Positions 55,521 through 64,000 of a DNA stretch of 64,000 nt are shown here, one piece after another (position 1 is the stretch's first letter; every line of letters starts with the position of its first letter). Position numbers and translations under genes: made by a program. The notes beneath the pieces are model-generated. The model saw only the letters and a list, made by a program, of their open reading frames with translations, was not told where the DNA came from and made no database searches. Origin of the DNA: Anopheles merus (taxonomy: Eukaryota; Arthropoda; Insecta; Diptera; Culicidae); contig NC_054084.1 of NCBI RefSeq assembly GCF_017562075.2, forward strand, positions 44,858,697 through 44,922,696. The letters run 5' to 3'.

Positions 55521-58500
55521 TAGCGGGGGTTTTGGGATGCACTTTTTTAGAACAATTGATCTAAAATTGCATAATTTCAGGAGACAATTGTATACGCCAC
55601 GGTAGCGCCATCTTGATGTGAGTTTTTGAATCTAATATTGCTGTAGCGCCGTTTTGTATGCAATTTGTATAACTTAGATAGTTGTTCAGTTAAAAAAACG
55701 GTACACAATGGACAACCTTTTCCTTACGTATTCTTTTTTTTCATTCATTTTATATTGATGTCTATTTATTAATTATCTTTAATTTAATCCTAACATTCCT
55801 TATTTTTCGGTGCTGCCACTGCAGTCGTTCTAGACATTCCATGCGCCACTAATGGACTTGTTTGTCTATGACTTGGTAGGGTAACCCCCCTCCCAACGAG
55901 GCTTGTAACTATGACGGGTATGTTGTTAGTTCTTACGACTAAATTTCAAAGTCGACACCAATCTATAATCTGGTTGGTTGGTTAAATGATTATTGATAAA
56001 AGTCTGAAAAGATTACACCAATTTGTTGAAAAGAAGATATTTGAAAAAAGAAGACATTTAATTGAAGCTGATATGGAATCATTTTGATTAGTTTTTAAAT
56101 TAAAGCCTTATTTGTGGAATAAATGATGATTATGGTTGCAATTATTGTTACAAGTGCAACGCAGTGTCATTTATATTTTGTTTAAAAGCGCATGCAATAT
56201 CGCTCAGAAGGCAATGGAAACAGTTAAATTTCAATTGGTTCAAAATCTCGAATGCTAGTTGTAATATTTTTATTAGAATTTATTGGATTAAGATTCATCT
56301 ATATAAACCTATTCAGTAAATTAAAATTATTTTTAATTATTTACCTGTTCGAAATATAACTTGTTTAATTTTCTCGAACAAAGATAACATTATCTTAAAA
56401 TTGCGCAACTTCAGTCTTATTCTAAGAAAATTTGCGCCAAAATAGCTGCATAACACTAAAAGAGCATTACGAAAAATATTGATTTTGCTACATACGATTG
56501 TTACACTAGTATCATTAGCGTTGGGATTATCATTTAAATCTATCGACTCAACATCATAAGTATGTACGACCTTCACTTAAAGCCACCGCAATACTCTATC
56601 AAAAGTTTTGTTTCGAGTGCTAATATGAATTTAATTCGATTTTCCATGTTTATCACGAGGGTATGATGGTATACCAAATGCACCGCCGAACACGCTTGGT
56701 GAAAATATGTCGCTTTTCTCACATAAATTTTATCCACTAACGATTAATGTTAAATGGACTCACCCCAGTGTGATTAAAGCGATGGTTTCGGTACAGGGAA
56801 GGAAGCAAACGGGTGCCTACCCTTCCATACCGGTCAGTGTGGGAGAAAGCGTGCAGTGTAGGTGCTAAACACACCCCACACCCAGCAGCACGCCCCATGT
56901 CGTGAGTCCTTTCCATCGCAAGAACCATTTTCCATTGGTTAGGGTATGGGTGAGTGCGTAATGATTGATGTAAATCAAAAGCAGATTATTTTCCGATTGG
57001 ATCGTTTGACGAGATTAAAGAAGATTGATACACACACACTCACAATCCGGGTCCGGCAGGGCCGATGGTTTTGTGGTGCTGCTGCCGGCTATAGGCCAGC
57101 AAACAGGAATTACGGATTGTAGTAAACTGCATCGCACTCAAGGACGATAACAATGCGGATTGTAATGGAATTTAATTTTAACAGTTCTATGTTGTTATTT
57201 TGATCGTAAGATCTAAAACATATTTGTTTAAAATAGCAAGTTTATCAGCCAAAGTATCTATTGCGTGTGATTTTCCCCTGTACGTTGTAATTATGATGTG
57301 TTACCCTTAGAATGCAATATGCTCAGAGTTGTTTTATTTATTTTTGTTCAGTTTGTTGAATTTCATTTTTGTAAAATAAAAACTATTATGACACTTTGGT
57401 TTTAAGGGGCAGTAGAACTACAATTATCCAGTGGCGGATGAATCGGCGGACAGCTTAAACGTCGGCATGAATTTGGCAACTGTTTAATCGTAGCAAACAT
57501 TAGCAGCGTTGGTCAGGTTGGTATAAAACACAGTGTGCAGATATTTAGTGTATTGTGATACTTCCGAACTTAATTTTTGTTGATTAAGGTAATTAGATAA
57601 TAATTGTTAAACGTATAGTTATTGATTGCAAACTTATTCTATCAATAATTTATCGATTGGTATCAAGACAATTGTTAATATAACCAGTGATAGGCTTATT
57701 AGACGATGGAAAGTACTATCATCCTCATTTGGTATTTTGCTCTCAAATTAAGGCTTTGACACAAAAAAAACTTGCCGTGCGTGTAACAAGACATGAGCAT
57801 TTTTCTGTCAGTTCTCACATTTTTCATCCAATTTATTGATTTCCTGAGCTTTATCACAAGCAATCAATAATTGTTTATCATTAACGTAGATATTATCAAA
57901 CACCAACAATAAATTCAAATACTTCTATGGACTTTGACATAAAAAATCTCTCCGAAGCAAATTGGAAATGTGCTTGTCGAATTCCGGACCGAAGCACCCC
58001 GGATAATCGACGCTCTTTTGTATATGCTTATACATTACGCTTTTCTTGAATGGTTTGTTTGAATTATATTGTGTTTCACTATTTTACACCAGCATTTGTT
58101 TAATTTGCAATATAAAAAACTAACTTCAATTTAAAAAAACATAACAACCTTCGTAACAAAGATCCAGGATCATAATATTTTCCAATAGCTATCCACTCAG
58201 AAAAGTCGATCATTTGTAGGAGTTTTAATAGATAACCTTTTTATAGCTATACAGTAGAACCTTTCATAACTCATAACGAGCCAATCTAAATACTACAAAA
58301 ATACCTCATTCTTTTTCTATATACATTTCTGAGAGGTAATCTGACATCTACATCACGATCACGATTACGAACATTGAGCATTTATTTAATTTTGATTATC
58401 ACTTAGATAAATATGTTTCGGTCCTAAGAATCGATTAATCGATTATTTCCTGGATGCGTATTTTTGCTAATATATAAAAAATTACAAATATGCTTCACGT
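55521..58500. other. Long AT-rich stretch, no gene recognised
   Basis: Contains a decayed SINE fragment on the minus strand at about 55886-55944 (GACGGGTATGTTGTTAG core) and a CCCCGGATAATCG piece near 57996 like a MITE end. No frame is credible. Confidence 0.45.
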
Positions 58501-58797
58501 GGGGCAAAATGGGCGGATGCTTTTGACATACGGCGCTTGGTGAGGCCATGGTGTTGTATTTGTCGCCTTAAAAATGTTAACAGGCACAGCTTCAAAAGAA
58601 TCGATTTTGTAGATTAAAACGGATAAAAACTGTTTTTTAATTCTGATAACATATTTTAGGAACAATTTAAAGGGCTTTCCTGAACAGCAAAACAAAAGAT
58701 AGGGCGCGAATACATTTCACGAAACGTGCGTAAAAGCATAGACCATTATCTAAGCGCAGTTGTTGCACATATTGTTTACATATGCCCATTTTGCCCC
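58501..58797. mobile_element. Possible MITE with GGGGCAAAATGGGC ends
   Basis: 297 bp between GGGGCAAAATGGGC and its exact inverse GCCCATTTTGCCCC. Two more ATGCCCATTTTG words follow at 58806 and 58974. No clear TSD. Confidence 0.5.
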
Positions 58798-59022
58798 AGG
58801 GCTATGCCCATTTTGACCCTCGTGTCAAAATAACTTCTCGTAAACCATCAATTTTTATTTCAAACTTTTTTCATGCGTTTAAGTCATTTTCATTCTATGT
58901 GGCAATTTTAATCCATAGATAAATAGTGGAAACATGTAATAATGTAAGAATAATTTGTGTTTTGTGACTTAACATGCCCATTTTGTCGAGCTTTCCCGTA
59001 CCAATGGCTACTATTATGAAGG

Positions 59023-59220
59023 GACCGGTTTGGTGGTACATTTGTCAACTCGTATACAACTTAACAATATGCCCGTCGTGGGTTCAAGCCGCGAATAGAC
59101 CGTGCCCCATACGTAACACTATTCTGCTATGTGTACTCAGTAAGTCACTGAAAGCCAAACTCACTAGTAGTACAGACAGGCCTTGACCGACAACGGTTGT
59201 GTTGTGCCAAAGAAGAAGAT
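59023..59220 (+). mobile_element. SINE S3, tRNA-derived
   Basis: B box GGGTTCAAGCC at about 59080. The body ends CTTGACCGACAACGGTTGT and an AGAAGAAG tail. Confidence 0.78.
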
Positions 59221-59426
59221 TAAGACGTATTATGAAGAGAGCTTCCGATATGCACTTTCTACCAACATATTTTTGATTCTGGAATCAATTATTTTACATC
59301 TACTTTACTTTTATTTTACTTATACGAATTAGATGTGCATAAAATAATTATTATACAAGCAAAAGTATAAGCATAACGAGCATTTCGCATAGCGAGCGAG
59401 TCACTGGAACGGATTAAACTCGTTCT

Positions 59427-59617
59427 TCATCTTCTTCTATGTGGCGTAACGTCCTACGCGGACATGTCGGCCTATACAGGCTTTCGAGACTTAATTCATT
59501 ACCACGCAGCCGGATAGTCAGTCCTTGCTACGGGGGGACGGTCCATTCTAGGCTTGAACCCATGACGGGCATGTTATTGAGTCGTTCGAGTTGACCTCTG
59601 TACCACGGGACCGCCCC
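59427..59617 (-). mobile_element. SINE S4, tRNA-derived, second subfamily
   Basis: Minus strand: GGCGGTCCCGTGGTACAGAG start, B box-like GGTTCAAGCCTAG, and an end GGACGTTACGCCACATAGAA followed by GAAG repeats. The body differs from S1-S3. Confidence 0.75.
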
Positions 59618-59763
59618 CTGAAACTCGTTATTCACTGAAAATTTAAAAAAAATAAAACCAAATATTAGTAAAACTACACCAACACGAAAACTAGAAACAA
59701 AACACCAATGATGAAAACTAACCAGTTATATAAAAACGAAACCACTGTTGCATTCTAATACAT

Positions 59764-59958
59764 CTAAACCTGTGTCTGTTTCTCAACCATTTCGTTAATC
59801 AGCGACATCACATGAAACGAATGCATCCACTTAGCAATTACAAAGAATGTTGTTTTTTCATATACAAATACACGTGGAAAATCTATTCTCATATGTTGCA
59901 TTTGTTCAAAACATTCCATCAGTAGAGCCACCTGTCGTTTCAGCTCAGTGATTTTCAT
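59764..59958 (-). CDS. Possible small protein (64 codons), unknown
   Basis: ATG at 59958. The frame reads as an amphipathic helix (MKITELKRQVALLMECFEQM) followed by FPRVFVYEKTTFFVIAKWMH and a polar end. The composition is protein-like but there is no homology I recognise and no splice or promoter evidence. Confidence 0.22.
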   Translation of the reverse strand: MKITELKRQVALLMECFEQMQHMRIDFPRVFVYEKTTFFVIAKWMHSFHVMSLINEMVEKQTQV

Positions 59959-60215
59959 TTAGCACTTTGAAAATAAAAGGGAAGCTAATTTGTTCGCGCA
60001 TATAAGCGCACCCTAAGAGCTTGCACCGTTGCATACGTCGTTGGTTGATTAGGATGCAATGCGTACGGGTTGCGTCGTGTTTTTACAGGCACCTGTGGTT
60101 TCAATTAGCACATTATGCTGGTGGTTCAGATGGAAAGAAAATTGTTCTTGTTTGGAAGCATGGAGCATAAGATTCATCTCTGGCGCAAAAGTTGTATGTG
60201 TAATATGTCATCGTG

Positions 60216-60491
60216 CAACCAGACACATCGAGACAATTTCACGCCGTGAAGCGTGAAAAGAGTAGCCAAAATAAGCATGGCTGAAATATTTCGCGCCTAA
60301 ATGTATGTTCCCAGCTGTCATCCTGTATGGTGCGTTGACATTCGATGAAATGCCAACATTTTCACGCGCCCATACAATATGAACATATTCGCCGTGAAAC
60401 TGATTGTTTTTGTATGAACTTCTCATCAATTTGTCATCAATTTTGGGTTCACGCGTCACGGCGCGACGTCATTTGGCGGAATGTCTGGTTG
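60216..60491. mobile_element. Possible MITE with CAACCAGACA ends
   Basis: CAACCAGACA at 60216 and TGTCTGGTTG ending 60491. Internal GCCGTGAAGCGTGAA/TTCACGCGTCACGGC also face each other. TSD not identified. Confidence 0.55.
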
Positions 60492-60967
60492 TACGCTAAC
60501 AGAGAAAAAATAGTTTAAAGATTCTGATGCATACGTGTGCAGCAGTGCAGAGAAATGCAATGACAAATCCCAAGAAATTTCGTTCGCCCTATCTTCCTCT
60601 TACCTTCAGTGCATTTCGATATTGTCCTATGATATTTATGCAACCTCATTTGCGTATGGCGAGTAGCACGCTCTGCGCGTTACTTTCAATATTTGCTTAA
60701 GGTGCACCAGTGCAGCAACTCGTAGTGCCATTTCCCTTTTGCCGTTAAAGAAGACAATGCATATATGTTTGGGTTTATCGTTGAACTGATGTGATACCGG
60801 CCATTGCTTTTTTAAGTATTTTTTTATTCTAAAACAAACAACACAACTATAGAAATGTATGATGTGTAATGAATTGCAGATTTGATCGATCAGCTGTAAA
60901 TATTTGTTGTGATTATTACCGATTTCTTTCACATTTCATGACATTTTAGAAATGCAATGGACACACG

Positions 60968-61158
60968 GGGCGGTCCCGTGGTACAGTCGTAAGCTCGAAT
61001 GGCTAAACAATATGCCCGTCTTTGATTCATGTCTAGAATGGACTATTCCTCCAGCAAGGAGCAAGGATTGACTTTCCGGCTGTGTGGTACTGATTAAGTA
61101 TCGAAAGCCTGCAGCGCCTGGCATGTCCGCGTAAGACGTTACGCCAAATCGAAGAATC
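60968..61158 (+). mobile_element. SINE S5, tRNA-derived, S4-type
   Basis: A box TGGTACAGTCG near 60979. The B box is decayed (TTTGATTCATGTC). The end AAGACGTTACGCCAAATCGAA is like S4. Confidence 0.75.
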
Positions 61159-61224
61159 GATACATTTACCGAATAATTGGTTTAGTTGAAAGTAAAACAT
61201 TACAATTCACGTGCATAAAAAATA

Positions 61225-61494
61225 CAGGGTTTTCCAAGTCAGTTTTGAATGTAAACGTTGTTATTCACCACGTGCGTGTTAATCCACATCAATCGGATAT
61301 TTCATTTCCATAATCTTTTTTTCATCAGCATGATTTTCAACACATAACAAAGAACTGTCAAACTCAATCCAGCTCAAGTTGTGTTGAAAATCATGATATT
61401 ATGATGGAAATGAAAAATCAGATTGATGTAGATTAAAATCTTGCACGTGGTGAATGACAAATGTTTACATTTGAAACTGACTTCGAAAACCCTG
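61225..61494. mobile_element. Foldback MITE, TA target site
   Basis: 270 bp flanked by TA (61223-61224, 61495-61496). Arms of over 100 bp, starting CAGGGTTTTCSAAGTCAGTT, face each other. The inner edge is a perfect CATGATTTTCAACACA inverted pair around a loop of about 35 bases. Transcribed, it would make a long hairpin. Confidence 0.85.
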
Positions 61495-61496
61495 TA

Positions 61497-64000
61497 AAAA
61501 ACGGGAGGATTACAAAAAATGCACCTCATGTTTGTGGTAATTAGCAAAAAAAAGAAACAGTTTGGGCATACTAACATGTATCTTTTATTCGTTATGTTTT
61601 AGTTGTAGACAAATAGTCACTTATAAAGAAGATAGCAAAACATTCATTAATTTTTCAATAATTGTATTTAAAAGAGAGAGGTGAGAGGATTGGCAAGATC
61701 TCTTTGCCATTAACGAGCCTGACTCTGTGAACGTTTACCATTCTGGATGCTAGTTAGAAAAAAGTGTCATAAAAAAATACGCACACACCCACAAGTTGGA
61801 ATTTAACAGTTGACCGGCATATTTTTTAATTGAATAATCGATGGATCGCACACCTTTGTACGGAAAATACAGTAGAAAAAATCTAATACATATGAAAAGG
61901 TATGTTATGCAGATATTGCATGGTACTTCGTTTGAAAAGCAAAGCTGCAAAAAAACAAGACTACATAGTTAAGACTCAATAATATTTATTAATAATATAA
62001 CAATAATGTTAATTAAAACAGGCAGAGCAGAGATACTTTATCAATCCTGTGGTTCATGGAAAAGGTTATAACATTACAATAATATAATAAAATAAAATAT
62101 ATTAAAATATAATAATATATTAATCCATTTTGATTGAGTGATATATGATACCATCATTTGCTCGTACATAAATTTTTCCCCCATAAAAATTAATGTAACC
62201 GATCTTGCGGAGATAGCTTGTGCAGCCTAGAAACAATACAACCTATTAAATTTTCCATTACCTTTAAGCTAAACTACTTGCTATATCAGTAACAACGCTT
62301 TAATAGGGTTTGATTCAGACCCAATCCTTCGACTAGAGAATTCTTCTACTGAGGCTAAATATTTGTTTAATCTTTAATGTCGATAGAAATGTGACAGATA
62401 TAATTTGTTATCACATATTTCCTGCGTTTGAAGCCTAATTTTAACAACAGAAAATATAGTAAATGATGTCGTTCACTATTAAAACAACCGTCGCGAACAT
62501 CGATGTGCAACACTTATCCATTTCAATAATTCAGTCCAAATTAAACCCCCCAAAATAGATGCAAATTTGTTCATAAAAAGTCGAATCTGCTAACTCTAAT
62601 CGGCTGAGAAGATATAAACAACTTTTCTGATTCTAATTGTTCTTTAATAGCCGAACAGTACGAATAATTAGGTTACAGTATTGAAATTAAGCATACATCT
62701 AACAGATTGGGAAGTATGTTACACATGTAAACATTTTTCATTTTTATGTACACAACTGCTAACCCCTTTTTGTTGTTAGAAGTATGCCAATGTTCAAATG
62801 TTTCTTCTATAAATATTTTTTTATTAAAAATTGTCTCTTCATCTACGGTTTTTTTTTTCTATCAGCACTATAGCCGAAACAATGTTATTGCGAGAAAGTT
62901 AGATAAAGCTCGCGATCCGCATTCGATATACGAGCCGAACTTTGCCAACCCCTGCCTTAAAGCGATCGACGAATGGTTTCTACATCTATTTATTTTTCTG
63001 AATGTGTACATAGTGAAAGAAATATCGGAACATTCCATCAACATTGGTCAAATTCTTCATCTTTGGCCGTGTAGAAATCGTTCAACAAATAAACCGTTTT
63101 CAGCGATCGTTATCACCATCTTACCACGTCTTCATTCGTAGAAGACGCGTTTTTTTGTTGCTGTTGTAGATCGTACAATAATTGAATAACGAAGGTTACC
63201 CTAAGCCGCCCGTAACCATCTCCGATCCATATCTAAATTGATCGTTTGAGAGCTAAGCATTCCAGCTGAATCTGATTTTGGTTACGTTCGTTTTTTCCTT
63301 CTGCTCTATCTTCAGCTAAGTAAAAACCAGCAACCATTGTAGCACGCACACGACACACTAAGTGCGACATCTATTATCCTTGCGTTTTGGGCAATTGTTC
63401 ATCATTCTGTGATCATAGTTTGTGATCATAGCTTGAGCAAATAGGCGCAAACGAAGAAACATTTAATTTCAGCCATTTTTGAACACATTTTGTTTAATGC
63501 ATCTACGTAACATTACATTAACAAACAAGACGTAAAGCGGTACACATGGATCATCTTCTTTTCTTATGATTACAACATTTAAAAAATGAGTAGCTTCTAA
63601 ACAAGCACGTGTTCGCCTCATTTTTTTTCTTTCTTACCGCTTCGGGTCCTTTGCGTGGGTTCTTAAGGTCTTTTTGAATCCTGCCGGGCGTTCATCAGCT
63701 ACTTGCACAACGGATGGTCGACGATTAATGGGCCAGGTGCTACCGGTTGCCTACGCTGCCGCCACCCTGCTGACAAGCTAACAACAAAAGAACACCCCAA
63801 AGGATCGGGGCGAGGTCCAGATTGAACCGTACCGTTTGGCCGACGAAGCGTGCGCATACGCTACGGCCCAACACGTGAGCGCTCTGCTGGTCCGATGTGG
63901 GAGGTAATAAAACCAATTGATTTATGCTGCTGAGCAGATGCTACTTCTAATATTAATGATGTTTTCGATTTGAGCCGTGAAATGTTTGTCTGGGTTTGAT
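61497..64000. other. AT-rich end of window; GC-rich patch at about 63640-63900
   Basis: No gene was recognised. The patch near 63640-63900 is richer in GC and may touch an exon or UTR of a gene beyond the window. No frame could be tied to a known protein. Confidence 0.4.

Noticed and set aside
63640..63900. Coding exon in the GC-rich patch near the right edge
   Set aside because: All frames are short and none shows a recognisable motif or paired splice sites; not enough to call.

Overview
The window looks like the nuclear genome of a dipteran, most probably an Anopheles-type mosquito. The evidence is host genes with short GT-AG introns, arthropod-type small genes, tRNA-derived SINEs with A and B boxes, and Ty3/gypsy, BEL/Pao, Tc1 and TA-inserting MITE families. 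There are no bacterial or CRISPR features. The species is inferred, not proven.

Positions 1-29,211 are a transposon nest. Element A (1-3447) is a 5'-cut Ty3/gypsy pol with one frameshift. Element B (3731-19410) is a Mag-like Ty3/gypsy element split twice: by a complete BEL/Pao element (4992-10744, 221-bp LTRs that read as identical, TSD GTTAC) and by a complete antisense Ty3/gypsy element C (12945-18086, 288-bp LTRs with one mismatch, TSD CCATT). With both insertions and one TSD copy of each removed, B has a single 1,493-codon frame containing one internal stop. From 19609 a chain of TA-inserting MITEs follows. MITE J1 (20006-28824) is only about 384 bp itself but has been expanded to 8.8 kb by nested insertions. 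These include a 4-LTR/3-internal tandem array of a non-autonomous LTR element (D, 20127-24957, TSD ATCTG), a MITE L holding a 2-bp-TSD element G1 that itself holds a solo LTR (F), and a rearranged Tc1 element H holding a second G copy. An inverted J copy (J2) directly abuts J1.

From 29.2 kb host genes appear: an ANKRD13-family gene (+, five coding exons, 29540-33806); a three-exon secreted His/Trp-rich protein (-, 38637-36404); a single-exon coiled-coil protein (-, 50477-49620); and a five-exon PNPLA8/iPLA2-gamma-type patatin phospholipase (-, 53289-51577). A second non-autonomous LTR element E (42357-43819, minus strand, same family as solo LTR F) sits between them. The last 10 kb is AT-rich and has SINEs, MITEs and foldback elements but no gene I can support strongly.

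Elements C, D and E share LTR starts (TGTTGTG), polypurine tracts (variants of AAAAGGGGGAGA) and the same sequence at the primer-binding site (GTGGCGACGAG). This suggests that the non-coding D and E are mobilised in trans by a C-like autonomous element. D and E also share a palindromic hairpin just downstream of the primer-binding site, a candidate packaging or dimerisation signal. This is the most interesting system-level signal in the window.
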